Shown here: piece by piece, positions 24,300-38,200 of the stretch
Position numbering within the stretch: position 1 is the stretch's first letter
How the letters are laid out: every line of letters begins with the position of its first letter
From: Rhynchonema sp. JSB1_4
Lineage: Eukaryota; Nematoda; Chromadorea; Monhysterida; Xyalidae
Assembly (NCBI GenBank): GCA_030248065.1
Contig: JASAMV010002936.1
Coordinates: 62,001 to 126,000, forward strand
DNA length: 64,000 bases
Direction of reading: 5' to 3'
Position numbers and translations under genes: made by a program
Notes under the pieces: generated by a model
The model's input: the letters and a program-made list of their open reading frames with translations, nothing else
The model's database searches: none
What the model was told of the DNA's origin: nothing

Positions 24300-25950
24300 G
24301 CATTTTACGCCACATTTGCCGATCGTCGATGTGAATACTTTAATGGAACGGGAGTCGGCTGCCCAATTTCAAAAATCACAATCAAGCCGGGGGAGCGTCT
24401 CTCAATCACAAACATACAGTACGAAGTTTGCTTTTGTGCGTGCGTGTGCATGTGACATGGACCGATAACGCACAATAATTATCATCAAATGTCAACACGG
24501 GCGACGGGACTGCCACAGTTTTCTTTCAAAAATTGAAAACACGTGCACGTAGCCGTACCTAACGTGCCCAATCTGCAAAATTTGATACCTTTCCATTTGA
24601 GGAGAGCGGGTACGTTATAAACAAGCACCATTATGAGGGGAACTCGCAAGTGGTACTCACAGTTCACATTACGGAAAGACAGCAGGACCAAAATGAGACC
24701 CACATCTTCAGAAACAGTACTTTATCGTCAGAAGCTCTTTTGTTTCGCGATGCAATCAGAAACCCCAAAGGCAAAACTGTGTAGTGTGATGGCGGGACGG
24801 GACCCAACCTATACCCGTAAACCGTACATACAGTATGTGTCATCAACAGCTTTTTACAATACATGGCAAGAATTTCCACAGAATAAACGGGTTTAATGAC
24901 CCATCATCTTACAGATAAGACCAGGGCATTCAGCCCTTCTTCATGGCTATGTATCTACTTACCAACAGAAAACAAACAAATCGAACATAAAACGGTGGCG
25001 CTACTACACAAACACATAAAGATAACGAAGACAGGTACAGAAGAAGATCCTTCAAAGCACAGAAAATGAATGGTTGAACTTCCCCCGCACTTGTTGTTTT
25101 ATTTGACCCACGTGACGGCTTGACGGTTAGCAACATGTTTGTGTTTACGAAGGTGTGCTAACACTACCTATGTACTACCCTATTTTGCACTCGAATCTGC
25201 TGCTGATAGACACCATTATCAAACGTGTTATTTTTTGGCATACGTATTTTTGCATACGCTTGGAACACCTACAGTACTTACTTAACAGCAATCTTTGAAA
25301 TACTCAGCTATACTTATATGTATAAATTCGGAATGGACCCCACCAACACTTCTTGAAGTGTTATAAGTACTCCGACGGGTATTGTGCGATTTGGGAGTAT
25401 TTTGATAACCCCGTGGAGTTTTGAAATCACTCCGATGGAACGAGAGAGCTATACCTACTGTATGTATGTAAATAATGTAGCCCATTTTCAGCGCAACTTT
25501 TGTTTTAAGAATGTATTAAGGTCGGTTTATACTCCGACTGCCCGGCAGTGGCAGTCAGAAATTTGTGACTGCCCGTTCGGTCAGCTCATTAACAGAGCAA
25601 GAACAGTAGACGGCAGGTGGCGGTCAAAGGACAGAGTGGAACGGGCAATCACTACAAGCAATCACTGCCTTGCCGTGCACTTCTGCTCAGGATTTTGACT
25701 TCTACTTCCCGGAAGTCAGAAGTATAAATCGACCTTTACAGGTGCAGTTCATCCGAAACACATGCCGTCCGCCTTCAGCTCAGGAACATAGTGTAGGCAT
25801 AGTGGGTTCAAAGGAACGTGAGACACAACAACGCAGCAACTTTGCAGATCGTTGTGCAGCTGATGTTTCACCGAGGTCCCATTCACTTTTCAATCCCAGA
25901 ATCAAAATTGCACCCGCAGCAGACAGCAGTCCAGCGACAGGCCGAATCAA
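24300..25950. other. Intergenic region upstream of the ABCG gene
   Basis: No exon I can support. It should include the promoter of the plus-strand ABCG gene in the few hundred bases before 25954. I see no obvious element beyond simple AT-rich sequence. Confidence 0.45.
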
Positions 25951-25953
25951 CAA

Positions 25954-28900
25954 TGTCCAACTCTGACGTTGTGCTCACCGAAAGGTGCGTGTGTGCGTGT
26001 TCCGTAATGTTTCACCCATGATACGCATTTAAAAGCAACTTTTATCACTCCAGAGTTACTGCAGGTCAGCTCTGCTCAAGGCCGTGCCTTTGAGTGACAG
26101 TGAAACGACGAAAAGTGCCCCAAATGATCAACGAAAAGAGACGAGTGGAGGCAAAAAGTTATCGTTTTCGCCGCTGCCACCGAAAGTGCACGATTACGGC
26201 ACAAACCAGGGTCTGATGTCAAAGACAGTGTTCGATAATGAAGATGACAGAACGCCGATACCGACCGAGCTGCATCGTTGGTTGAGATGATTTCACACCT
26301 CAAGACCAAAACCACAAAAATACAATAAACCATCAATCATTTTCGTGTAAAAATGAAAAAAACATCAACATACTGTACCTATAATGTACATATGTTGGGG
26401 CCCATGCCAGACCACAGACAGCAAAGTGCATAACTGGTAAATGCCGCATAAATTCAATAGTGCCGTTCTGGTGTTTTCTTGGCAGTCATTTGCAGACAAA
26501 CAAAAAAGTTCCGTTCTAGCTCCTTGTGAGCAGTTAATGAATGGCTGGCACGAAAATGGTGAAAAAGATTAGTAATCAACTTTGACCATTGAAACACTCA
26601 AACCAAAGTTGACTTCAGGTGTGCGCAGTATGATCGGCGAACGTCTGACATTGAGCTGGCACGACGTCAATTGTCGAGTTGAGCTGTCGAAGAAACGATT
26701 CGAATCGATCAGATCGTGTTTGTGCTGGTCGACAGAGGACACGAGAGCAAAACACGCTCATCAGCCACGAACAAAGCACATTTTGAGCGATGGTTAGTAT
26801 TGAAGTCACGTATAGCTGTATGACCGTAACCCAACCACCCGTTATTGTTCAGTGTTCGGTGCTGCCGAGCCGGGCAAATTGATGGCAATTATGGGCAGCA
26901 GTGGTGCAGGAAAGACCACACTCATGAACATATTGACACGAAGAAATCTGGCAAATCTGCAAATCACGGGTAAGACATGTTGTTTTGACTGGTGAACGGA
27001 TTTGGGATTAGAGATCAGTGGGATTTGCTTATATACTGTGACAATGGATTTCTTTCGGGAAAGGCAACCGTGTGGCCTGTACCTCAATCAAGCTGACAGA
27101 CACGTGATTGCCACCGCAACACTCGCATGACTCGGGCAACGCTTACCACACAAATCACTAGATTTTGCAAATGCGCAGGGTTACCTGCTTCGCAGCTGGA
27201 TTACAGTCCTTCTATGGTTACAGGTTTCGTGCGCGTCAACGGTGAGCCAGTGAGTAACCGAACGATGCGTCTGATATCGGCTTATGTGCAGCAAGATGAC
27301 CTGTTCATTGGCACTTTGACCGTCAAGGAACATCTCAGATTTAATGTGCGTTACTGTGGTTCTCTTCTTCTTGAATATCAGCGGCGTGCCTACCTTGTAT
27401 AGTTGTGGTTTGTTTAGGGCTCCACCAGATAGACCCGAAACCCGAAACACGAAATATAAATTTTTTCTATGTCCATGTTTCGGGTTTCGGGTTTTGAAAA
27501 AAAAACCCGAAACCCGAAACACGAAGCATGATAATCGAAAATGTTTCGACTGACCGTATAAATTGGGCACGTCAGCTACAAGTGGCAAGACCGAAACATT
27601 TTCGATTATCATGCTTTGTGTTTCGGGTTTCGGGTTTTTTTTTCAAAACCCGAAACCCGAAACATGGACATAGAAAAAAATATGTTTCGGGTTTCGGGTT
27701 TCGGGTCTATCTGGTGGAGCCCTTAGCCAATTTTAGCAGCAATCACCAAAGCTTATTTCTTTTACCTGTAGTTGGCAGATGCTGTGCTTTCAGGCGCTAC
27801 TTCGAATGGGCAAGGAGTGCACTGCCGAACAACGGGCACAGCGGGTCAATGAGATCATCAGAGAGGTGAATCACTTGACACTAACTTTCGTCAATAATTT
27901 TTCAGTTCAGGTTTAGATGTTTGTAAAACAGAATAAAAACAGCCCGATCTGACTTCAGCTGAATCTCACCAAATGCGAGAACACACTGATCGGTGATCCA
28001 AATGGGAAGCGCGGCATTTCGGGTGGCGAAAAGAAACGACTGGCGTTCGCTTCTGAGGTTGTAATTCTCAGAATATTAGTCACATGTGCGTAAGCATACA
28101 TATCTACGAATATTAGTATCCCTTTCCAGTTGTTGACCAATCCGTCGCTGCTGTTCTGCGATGAGCCAACATCGGGACTCGATTCATTCATGGCGCACAA
28201 CGTGATCAGCGTGCTCAAGGTTGGGTCCCAACGTTGGGTGTTTGCCTGGTCACACCTTGGCGGGAGTTGGTCGCAGCGGGCAAAAATGTCCTATGTATGT
28301 ATTTGAGGCTGAAGCAGCGAGTGGGAAAACAATTGTCTGCACGATACATCAACCGTCGTCACAAGTGTACGCGCTGTTCGACACGTTCGTCTGATCATAT
28401 TTTGCGTTCTTTCTGTCAACTGCTTTCTGTTAATTCGCAGTTATGAAAACAACTTAATCGACATAAGCGTATTTATAACTCACGTACACTCTTTCAGTGT
28501 CTACTTCATGGCTGAAGGACGTGTTGCCTACGCTGGACCAGCTAACCAAGCCATGGACTTCTTCCAAAAGTGTGATTTTATCCGCGATCTGATCAATTCA
28601 AACACTATTCTATCTTCTGTCGATTTCCCTGCAGAATGGGCTATCCATCGCCGGGCAATTTCAATCCTGCCGATCACTACATTCGAACGTTGGCGATTGT
28701 GCCTCGACGAGAACGGGAGTGTCGGAGACGAATCAAGGTAACGAAATCTGATCGACGTTCCGCAGCTGATATGAAAATAAGAAGATTGTGGAACATCAGT
28801 GCGAAGCATCAACTGCCCCTAAACAACAGGATATTTGCGACTCATATGTCAAAACGGATCTGGGCCAAGAATTGCACAAGCGAACGGCGGACGCCTCGAA

Positions 28901-30843
28901 GGTTACGGTAATGGAGCATTCGGACGATTCGACGTCGGAGGGGCTCAGCCACGTCAGGTGAAGACAGCGCACAATCTTGTTTCTAAGGCTATGGGGATGC
29001 TACACGGAACCTATTCGAATAAAGGATTATGATGAAACTCCTGCTTTGAAACCGATTTTACACTGTGTAGCTACAAAGCCACCTGGTTGCAACAAATGAT
29101 GGCATTGATTTGGCGCTCGGCACTTACCGTAATCCGCGACCCGTTGTTGTTGCGTGTGCGACTGTACCAAGCCGTGGTACGCACTTTATCAAATTGTTCT
29201 ATAGTTTCACCCTGTATATTGAGAAAGCTAATGTTTTACAGATGGTGAGTTTTCTGACCGGCCTGATCTATGTGGGCCAGCCAATCTACGGCCAAACGTA
29301 CGTGATGAACGTCAACGGAGTGCTCTTTCAAATTGTGGTCAACATGACCTACAGTTTTGTGTTTGGAGTTGTCAATGTGAGTTGTTTCAGCAAACAGTGG
29401 TCTTATATCCTTCTGCTATAATAGCATCGTTGTTTTATTCATGAATATTCCTTTTGCTTGCAGACGTTCACGTCAGAAATCCCGATTTTCATGCGCGAAC
29501 ATTTCAGTGGAATTTATCGCGTCGACGCGTACTTCTTGGCTAAAATTTTATCAGAGGTGGGTACACGCAGAGCTTGCTTTTGGGTAGGATTGCGTGCCAG
29601 ATTTTTGCAGCTGCGTTTCGTTGAAATCTTTCTTAATCTTCGTCAGGCTCCAATCTACACGCTCCTGCCAGGATTGTTTGCAACAATTCTGTATTGGATG
29701 ACAGGTTAGAACCCGACAAGCTGAGGGAAGGAATGGGTGAAGTTGGCACTACCTTAGTTGGTATAAACTTGAAACACGCCAAATTTACACATTTACAATT
29801 TGTTCCTGGTTTAGATTTGTACCCATCGTTCCCCACATTTCTGATCAACGTGCTGCTCTCTATTTTGACTGCAAACGTGGGAATATCAATCGGTTAGACT
29901 TGGTTCTTTTTCGAGCTCGCAGCCTTTGCAACAGATATTGTCGAATACAAACGAATCTGTATTTCATACCTGCAGGGTACGCGGTGAGTTGTGCGACAGC
30001 CGACATCAATCTGGCGTTGGCGGTCCTGCCCATCATTATTGTGCCCTGCATGGTGTTCGGCGGATTCTATTTGAATGATGCGTTAGTTTATTTTATGTCG
30101 AATAAAGAAAAGCATCGTTTGTGAAACATCAGAGCTTTGCAGGAGCATTCCTGTGTACTTTGCCTGGTTCAAGTATCTGTCGTATTTCAAGTACGCATAT
30201 GAAGCGTTGTCGATCAATCAGTGGCAAAATATTGATGTTGTGCCTGGTTAGTTGAGTTTCATCTGATGTGCTGAAAACGGGCGGACTGTCATCATGATAG
30301 TTTTCAATTCAGGCTGCGACGCGAACAGCACCTGTCCATCTTCTGGTGTGAAAGTGCTACAGACGCTCAGCTTCCAACCGGTGAACAACATTGAGCCGCA
30401 AACTTTGAATTTTAAACTTTTTTCGTATATCAGCATTCCGCAACACTTATATTGTAGACTAACATCATTTCTGGTTTATTTTGGAAAAAACGTGGAATAT
30501 GATGGTTGACACGCCAAACGTGGTGAACTGCTGTTGCGGTTGGGCTACCCACATGCATGAGATTAAACCCAATACTCAGCCCAAGTTTAATTGCAAGGAC
30601 TGGTACTTTTATAGGACCAGACTGTTCGCAAAGCCCGAAAAACGCCTGACTACTGTGGATAGCCCAAGCACAGTGGTGTGGTAGCCGTGGTCCCGTGGGA
30701 AATCCTGCCACGAGATGATAATCTAAAAAAACTCAAAATTCAGGGCAATCTTGCGACGGACGTGCTTGTGCTGATCGCATTGTTAGTCGGCATCAGATTC
30801 CTGGGCTTCTGCTTCCTGCTGCTTCGCACGAAGGTCAAAAAGT
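25954..30843 (+). CDS. ABCG half-transporter, White-like
   Basis: Complete gene of about 20 exons. ATG near 25954 ([10 protein letters not shown]); exon 2 joins through acceptor CTGCAG at 26066 in phase. Nucleotide-binding domain: [10 protein letters not shown] (26650), Walker [10 protein letters not shown] (26895-26925), Q-loop VQQDDLFIG (27287-27315), signature [10 protein letters not shown] (28014-28045), Walker [14 protein letters not shown] (28152-28190), H-loop TIHQPSSQ (28340-28365), then [15 protein letters not shown] (28635). Membrane half: [14 protein letters not shown] (29105), FLTGLIYVG (29250), [13 protein letters not shown] (29462), [11 protein letters not shown] (29665), [18 protein letters not shown] (30020-30080), [18 protein letters not shown] (30155-30210), and the last TM exon 30719-30843 ([23 protein letters not shown]). 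NBD-TMD order and motifs are those of ABCG White-type half-transporters, which act as dimers. A PIF-like MITE sits in one intron. Confidence 0.92.
27417..27722. mobile_element. PIF/Harbinger-like foldback in an ABCG intron (TSD TTA)
   Basis: Ends GGGCTCCACCAGATAGACCC and the inverse, flanked by TTA at 27414-27416 and 27723-27725. Arms are almost perfectly complementary over about 135 bp and made of CCCGAAAC repeats facing GTTTCGGG repeats, so the intronic RNA would fold into a long hairpin. Confidence 0.88.
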
Positions 30844-31455
30844 GAATGAATGCGAACCTATAGAGAGTACGGCCACCAATTGAGAACAGTATAAAAATTT
30901 GCACCTGCTCTGCTGTCAGTATTGTAGCTAGCGTTGTGTGTACTTGATCTCTAATGGCATACGCACAAACTTGTAGTTTTTGCTATTTGTTACTCTGACC
31001 TTACTGTATGTTTCATTTCCTGCTGTAATACCCATGCCGCTTTTTGTTGCATCGACGTAAGTAATGCATAAATACCGCATTGCCGGAAATAGAATTCGGG
31101 GTTCTATGATGGCCCTTGTGTGATATACTCTGTAATTGTATTCATTGGTGTTGAATTTTTACTTATTTGCCCTATTGTCAACAATGACGGGAAAACAAAC
31201 AACCCGGCCCCGCACCAGGGGGTCCCCGGTCCCCCCCCCCCCCACCGCGAACTCCAGCGGAAGGGCACAACGGGAGACCTGACAATTTGCAAGTTCAAAT
31301 CAGTTTCACAGCTTCACAGATTCCTGGGCACATCATGGTCCATGTGAAGACAAATTCGCTCCTCCACAGAGCGGCAAATTTGAAATTTTTAGTTAAAAGA
31401 GAAAACGGGGCCCCGACGCGAAAACGGAATAAAAAGCACGCGGAGATAGAATTTA

Positions 31456-31877
31456 TACTTGCGTGCGGGCCGGAAAAAAAAACCGTTTTTTTCCGAAAAA
31501 AAACCGAAAAAAACCGTTTTTTTCCGAGGCCCGGAAAAATACGTTTTTATTTTTCCGGAAATTTTTCCAAGTGGCAACTTTTGGAAAAAAAACGGTTTTT
31601 TTCCAAAAATTTCCGAAATATTTCCAAAGGTTGCGAAAGGATGTTGTCAAAACCAATGTAAATCGGTGCTAAACAGTTCAAAATTAGCACTTTTTAATCT
31701 CCAAGTGCATTTTTAGCCTAGTTCAGGCCATTTCCCGACCAAATTTTCTCCAAAACAGGCTTTTTGGACCATGGGTATTCTTAAGTACTGGAAAAATATT
31801 TGAAAAAAAAACGGTTTTTTTCCGAAAAAAAACGGTTTTTTTTCCAAAAATATATTTTGCGGAAAAATACGCAAGTA
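31456..31877. mobile_element. TA-flanked foldback MITE (TACTTGCG ends)
   Basis: Ends TACTTGCGTG and ACGCAAGTA, flanked by TA. Internally it alternates AAAACCGTTTTTTTCCG with its complement, giving several nested hairpins. A relative is at 48187-48642. Confidence 0.75.
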
Positions 31878-32079
31878 TAATAGAGTTCACACAAACGGAA
31901 TCAAACGAGAGGTGGGAATCGGGCCGGGCTGGGGTTTCCGGCCCGAACGGTTGGGCCGGGCCTGGCCGGGCCAGCTTTTCGGAATGTCGGGCCTGGATGG
32001 TCGGCCCGAAAAGGCCCGATATCAGGCATGGCACGGGCACAATACCCAATATTATTATGTGCTCTGAACGAGTACCCCC

Positions 32080-32650
32080 CCCCCCCCCCCCGTAATAGAG
32101 CCCCCAAAATGGGGCCAGTGAATTAATAGAGCCCCCTTCTATTTAGGTTTTTACGGTATTGGGTATTACCGTAAAAACCTAAGTAGAAGGGGGGCTCTAT
32201 TAACTCACTGATCCTGACCCCATTTTGGGGCAGTGTACCGTAAAAACCTAAATAGAAGGGGGGCTCTATTAACTCACTGACCCCATTTTGGGGGGCTCTA
32301 TTCCGGGGGGCCTCTATTAATTCACTGACCCGAACCTGAAAAAATTGTTCCCAAAAATACCCCCAAAAACGGGTTTGAAAGGATGTTTTTTCGCTTGTAA
32401 TCGCATTTATTCGTGTCTATTGGTCAATAAAAGGCGTATTATGTGCTCTGAACGAACAACGAACGTGCCTAAATGTACCTGTGCACCACTATCAAGCCTT
32501 AATACACTACTGTATAGGGGATGTTACTTAGGGGGGTGGGCTCTATTCCGGGGGGGGCTCTATTAATTCACTGACCCCTTTTTGGGGGGCTTTATTCCGG
32601 GGGGCCTCTATTCCGGGGGGGGGCTGTATTTAGGTTTTTACGGTAGTTCC
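32080..32650. repeat. Cluster of CCGTAAAAACCTAAATA poly-C/G MITE fragments
   Basis: At least three partial or complete copies in opposite orientations, joined at GGTTTTTACGGTATTGGGTATTACCGTAAAAACC-type junctions near 32150-32170 and 32230. It includes a C-run of about 18 at 32075-32092 and the conserved interior CTGTATAGGGGATGTTACTTA shared with 11730-11760 and 33120-33140. Confidence 0.7.
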
Positions 32651-33460
32651 TTTCCTGGTCCGGAGGGGGAACAGGCGGTACCCTCCTTTTTTTCGGAGGG
32701 GGAACAGACGTACCCACCTGGGGGGGAATGGGGGGAGGGACTCGGAAGGGGGGGGGGGAGGACCCAAATTTGGAGAAAAGTCATTTTTTGAGGTCGAAAA
32801 TTTGGCTCATTTTTGCCCCTCTTAGGAAAAAAATCTCAATAAAAAAGGTATTTTGGCGATTTTTGACGACGTTGACCTAAAAATCACTCATTTTATGCCT
32901 AAAAATGCCCATTTTAGCCTATTAATTCACTGACCCGAACCTGAAAAATTGTTCCCAGAAATACCCCCAAAAACCCCCTAAAATGGGTTTGAAAGGATGT
33001 TTTTTCGCTTGTAATCGCATTTATTCGTGTCTATTCGTCAATTAGAGGCATATTATGTGCTCTGAACGAACAACAAACGTGCATGAATGCACATGTGCAC
33101 CACCATCAAGCCTTAATACACTACTGTATAGGGGATGTTACCGTATTGTCGGAAATAGAACCCGAACCCGGGGGGTCTATTTTTTCACTGGGGTCATTTT
33201 GGGGGGTTCAATTTATGGGGTCAATTATTGGGGGTTATATTTTTCATTTGGCCCCCTGACGAACAAAATCGTTGTTACTGATGCCCATAAAAATGGCTTG
33301 TTTTCGGTATTTTCTAACTTTAACAGCGACAATTATGCTTAAAAAGCTGTATTCTGTTGTGCACGCGAGCTTAAACAACGTTTGACACAACAACACAGCC
33401 TTACCGTACCACTAATCTGTGGTATGGTGAAGGTTGGGGGTGGGTTCTATTAATGGGAGG

Positions 33461-33871
33461 CAGTGTGGTGGCAGGCCAATCGACCCAAGATACCCCAGGG
33501 GGGAAGGTTTCGGACTTACTCGAGATACCCCCCAGAGGCTACCCAAGATACCCCTATGGTCCGTCAAAAGGCGAAAAAAGGCCGTTTTTTGCATGCAATT
33601 TTACTGCAAAATTGGCCCAAAAATGGGTTCTTTTTGACATTTTTGCCGAAAATTGGCCTAAAATGACCATTTTTGGGTGGCGATTTTTAGGGGTTCCGAG
33701 GTCGAACAACACCTATTTTTGCCTTTGAAAAGCATAAATGTGCTTACTCGAGATACCCTTTGGGGTCGGCTCGAGATAGATACCCTTCCCCCCATGCCCC
33801 CCCTAAGGGTTGACTCGAGATAGATACCCCTTAGGGGGGGAATCCCCCCATCCCCCCCAGCCACTACAGTG
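33461..33871. mobile_element. hAT-like MITE (CAGTGTGGTGGCAGGCC ends)
   Basis: Begins CAGTGTGGTGGCAGGCC and ends CCCCAGCCACTACAGTG, flanked by ATGGGAGG (33453-33460) and ATGGGGGG (33872-33879), a one-mismatch 8-bp duplication. The interior has phrases on the theme CTCGAGATAGATACCCCTTA and AAAATTGGCCTAAAATGACC. A near-identical interior recurs at 52860-53210. Confidence 0.78.
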
Positions 33872-34063
33872 ATGGGGGGTTCTATTTTTGATTTCGAGCC
33901 ATTTAGGGGGTTCAATTAATGGGGGGGGTTTATTTCCGACAATACGGTACCTTAGGGGGGCTTTATTCCGGGGGGCTCTATTAATTCACTGACCCCTTTT
34001 TGGGGGGCTGTATTCCGGGGGGGGCTCTATTCCGGGGGGGGGGGTGTATTTAGGTTTTTACGG

Positions 34064-34500
34064 TACCTGGTATTGGGTATGGGTACCCAATACTGACCCA
34101 ATACCTGGTATGGTATTGGGTATTGGGTAACGCGCTTGGTATTGGGTATTGGATGGGTGGGCTTCCATTTAGGTTAGGTAATACCAAAATGACCCATAAT
34201 TGGTCTATTTTTTCTAGTTTTTCTTCAAATTGATGGGTTATAATCAGAAATTCTTTCGAGTGTCTGTACCTGACAACTGAACTTGTTTCTCAAATGATAG
34301 AAAAGCACTTTCATCATCATTTTAAACGACCAAAAAGTCAAAATTTTCCCAGATAATCTTCAACTTTGGTATTGGGTCAGGTATTGGGTATTGGGTGGGT
34401 CAGCTCAGCTGGTATTGGGCATTGAGTATTGGGTATTGTATTGGATCAGAGGCCAGGTACTAGGTATTGGGTGGGCCTGAAAATCGGTATTGTGCCCATG
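34064..34500. repeat. GGTATTGGGTATTGGG minisatellite tract
   Basis: Irregular arrays of TATTGGG heptads at both ends of a ~170-bp unique stretch, ending GGTATTGTGCCCATGCCTA. The right edge resembles the end of the intact element at 54219-54803. Confidence 0.7.
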
Positions 34501-35200
34501 CCTACCAGCCTACCCGACATCATCGAATTTCAATAAAAAATCGTGGGCCGGGCCGACCCCAGGACCTCGTCGGGCCCGTCGGACCGGGCCGGGCCGAGGT
34601 AACCCGGTCCGATTCCCACCTCTGTCTGAATCCAACTGACGCGAAAGCGAAACTGTTGTGTCCTATTGCGTTGCAGTCTCGTTTCAGGCTTTAAATTAGG
34701 CGTGGACCTGAGAAATGTGGACAGGTCTTCCTGGCTGAGGCCAGTGTTGGAGGTGGGGGGTTTGGGGGGGGGGTAGCCCCCCAGTACAGTAGGTATCCAT
34801 AAACAACGTTTGACACAACAACACAGCCTTACCATACCACTAATCTGTGGTACGGTAAAGGTTGGGGGTGAGGTCGGTCAATGTCAATTAATGGGGGTTC
34901 TATTTTTTCAATTAATGGTAGGTTGCCGCCCTACATTTTTGGTGGTACAGGTACAGTAGATTGCCGCCCCGTCTGGGTAGCTATATCACTGATTACTAGT
35001 GCCCTGCCCAGTGGAGTGGGTCAGTCAGTGCTCAGTAGTACAGTAATTTATGTTTTAGGAAAAAACGGTTTACATTGGATTACGGTCTTTCTGTATTCTA
35101 TCTGTGCGTTTAAAAAGCTACGAACTGACTGTTGCATCATTGGAAAATTTCTTTGCATTAATGACACCAGACAGATAACTGGAATAAAAGGAAGCAGAAA

Positions 35201-38200
35201 ATGACTGATCCTGTGCGAACACAACGCGATTTATCACCGACCTCCATGACAAAAATGAAAGACAACGGCATACAATCGATCAGAACATTGTTTGACCGAT
35301 TGAATGAAAAATTGGATTCGATAACCGACAATTGCGCCAAATACTCGTCGACGCACGGTACAGTTACCGTTACCTGCCGTTATCAATCATTTTAGGCTCT
35401 GCAAAAGCGCTGAAGAATTTTGCCCGCTTTATTGTTTATAATTGCATTATTTATATTATTTTGTGGTTCGTTGTCTATTTTCGCACAGTTTTCCAAAGCC
35501 AATCCCCACTCGTAATCCTCAGTTGCCTGTGTGGTGTGCGAGTTGGTATGGTGCTTCTATTTACCACTTTGGTTTGGGCAAATAGTGGCACTTTGGGTCC
35601 GTACTTAAATCCCATCTCATTGAACGGTGCGAACGAAGGCGAAACGATAAGAAGTTGATGACAGTATTGTCTTTTGCCGAATGCTGAATTTATTTTCCAG
35701 ACGAGCTGCAAAATGCCTTCATCGAAATGGAACAAACCAAACCCCGATCAATGGCGCTCAAAAATGGTCGGTCCTCTTCACCGTCCCAGTCAGTTCTTAC
35801 GTTTGTAAAAACTGTTGTTATTGGAGGAACAGCGTTGCTTGGAGGCAATGTAGTTCCTGGGGGAGGGAGGCCCCCCCGGGTACACCAGTGTAGTTCCTGG
35901 TCTGGTCCGGCGGGGAAATTAGTGTACCTTCCTACTTTTTCGGAAGGGAAATTAGTGTACCTCCCTGGGGGGAAGACCCAAAATCAGAGAAAAGTCTTTT
36001 TTTGAGGAGAAAATTTGATCTATTTTTGCCCTTTTTTGGAAAAAATTCTTCACAAAAAGGGTATTTTGGCGACTTTTGAGAACATTGACCTACAAATCAC
36101 ACATTTTAGGCCTAAAAATGCCCATTATAAGCCTAAAATGGCCATTAGGCAAAAATTGGGGAAATTAGTGTAGCCGGAGGGGAAATTAGTGTACTAGTGT
36201 ACCTTGGCCGGGGGAATTTGTGTACCCTAAGGGGGTCCCCCTTCCCCCAGGAACTACACTGGGACTGGGGTTACACTAATTTCTAGGGTTGAGATGTCGG
36301 GGTGCCAAAAAAAGTGTCGGCTGTCGGGTGCCTCCAGATATCGGGTGTCGGGTTTTTGGGACCCGGCAGCCGACACGCGACACTTACGGTTCAAAACATG
36401 AGTTTGCTGAGAGAGGATTTTTATAAAAGTTTGAGAAAATTTCCTTCGAAACAAACGTTTCCGAAGACGCAGAATGTGACATTTTGGTGTTTATTTTGTG
36501 TGAAAAAGCTTGAATTTAGTAACTTGAGCCGAAAAATTACACTAATGATGCAAATGACAAAAATTTGGTTGTTTTTGCTCCAAAAACGATGTCGGGTGTC
36601 GGGGTTTTCTTTAGAACTGTCGATTATTGGTGTCGGGTTTTTTGCAACTATCGGGTGTCGGCTTTTTTCCTCAGTCGTCGGGTGGCGGGTGCTTCCAGAT
36701 GTCGGTTGTCGGGTACCGCGACCCCTAACCCTGCTAATTTCCCCGACCAAAACACACTGATTTCCCCTCCGGGTACGCTAATTTCCCCAATTTTTTCCTG
36801 AAATAGGCATTCGTAGGCCTAAATGTGTGGTTTTCAGGTCAATGTTGTCAAAAGTCGTCAAAATACAGCACCCTCATTATGAAAATTTTTGTCGAAAAAG
36901 AAGCAAAAACAGGTCAAATTTTCTACCCGGAAAAGTGGCTTTTTCCTGAATTTGGGTTTCCCGTCTCCCCCAGGAAGGTACACTATTTTCCCCTGCAAAA
37001 AATAGAGATGTACACTAATTTCAACGCCGGACCAGGAAATGCACTGCCTGGAGGTGCTCTGGAGTGGGGATAATACCTACAATACCAGGCACAGAGAGGG
37101 GTATTCCTTCTGTAATGTACCAGAGCCGGTGGCTGGGGGGAGTTAGGGGGGTTGATATGGCGTTATATTTTGGGTAACCGTTTACTATTGCTTTATCAAT
37201 AATCGTGTGTGAAATGTGGGAAAACGTGGATATTTGCGCGGACTTCACATATTTTGTGGTAAAAAATACACCAATTTTACTCAAGCTTATTCGATTTTGG
37301 ACGAAAATTGGCACTTTCGGGGTAAAATCAGGGTTAAAACGGGAGATACTTAGCGTACCAAGCCAAAAATTGGGGATACTTACCCCTCCAGCAGAAGAAA
37401 ATTATTGTTTATGTTTTCACAGAACAAGCGGCCGTTGGTCAAAACGTGCAATCGCAAACAGAAACGTTGACACAAGCCAAACAGATCCTAAATGAGATCA
37501 ACATTTCAAGAGAGACAAAGGCGAACAATGTTGCACAATTGAAAACATGTGTTGAACGACAACAGCACGGTTGGTTTTTTGCACGGTTTTTTAGCGCGTT
37601 TGTTAGAGTTTTACAGTCAGTTGGCGCAAGGATCAGAGTTGCGGTGCAGGTTTTTGGCAGACAGAAATCTGGGTTGGTTCTTGCTGGTTGATTTTTGATT
37701 AACCGCCTTGTGGAATATGGAATTGACATTCCTCCATTTTCAGCATCGATAGCTCTCCTATATGGCCAGGTTCAAGCACATAGCATAGGGGAAGTTCCAC
37801 TCAGATACAAGTTAGTCTCAGACAGTAGCCTGTCTGGCCTTGATCTCTAATGGGCACCTGTGTCTTGCACACAGTTGTGGCTGGGGGAGATGGGCATGTC
37901 CCCTGATCATGTCAAGCACCAAATTTGCCAAATTCAAGCACTCCTTTTTTGTTAAAAAGATTCCTACTTTTTTCTTTTTGTCAGATTTTGGGCAAAATTA
38001 GCATAATTTGAGGGACTTTTGGAAACCAAACGTTGCAATTTCTCGTTCCCTGAGGTTTTGGTGCAGGAATCGCGTACCAATCTAAAAGTGAGCCACACGA
38101 GCAACTTTTTGAGACCAACTTGTAGTGGTGTGGTTGATAAATCGAAATTTTCCCATACCCAGCCCAATTTTCGAAAGTTTTCCCATACGTACCCCAAAAA

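Larger units (their letters stand above)
30844..35200. other. Gene-free, repeat-dense stretch
   Basis: Between the ABCG stop and the Spc25 start I find no coding exon. It is filled with MITEs and fragments: a TA-flanked foldback (31456-31877), poly-C/G family fragments (32080-32640, 33940-34060), a hAT-like element (33461-33871) and a CCCAATACC tract (34064-34500). Confidence 0.6.

Noticed and set aside
31287..31716. Several overlapping ORFs rich in F, K and P around the AAAACCGTTTT repeats
   Set aside because: They are translations of the foldback repeat in every frame, with no family resemblance.
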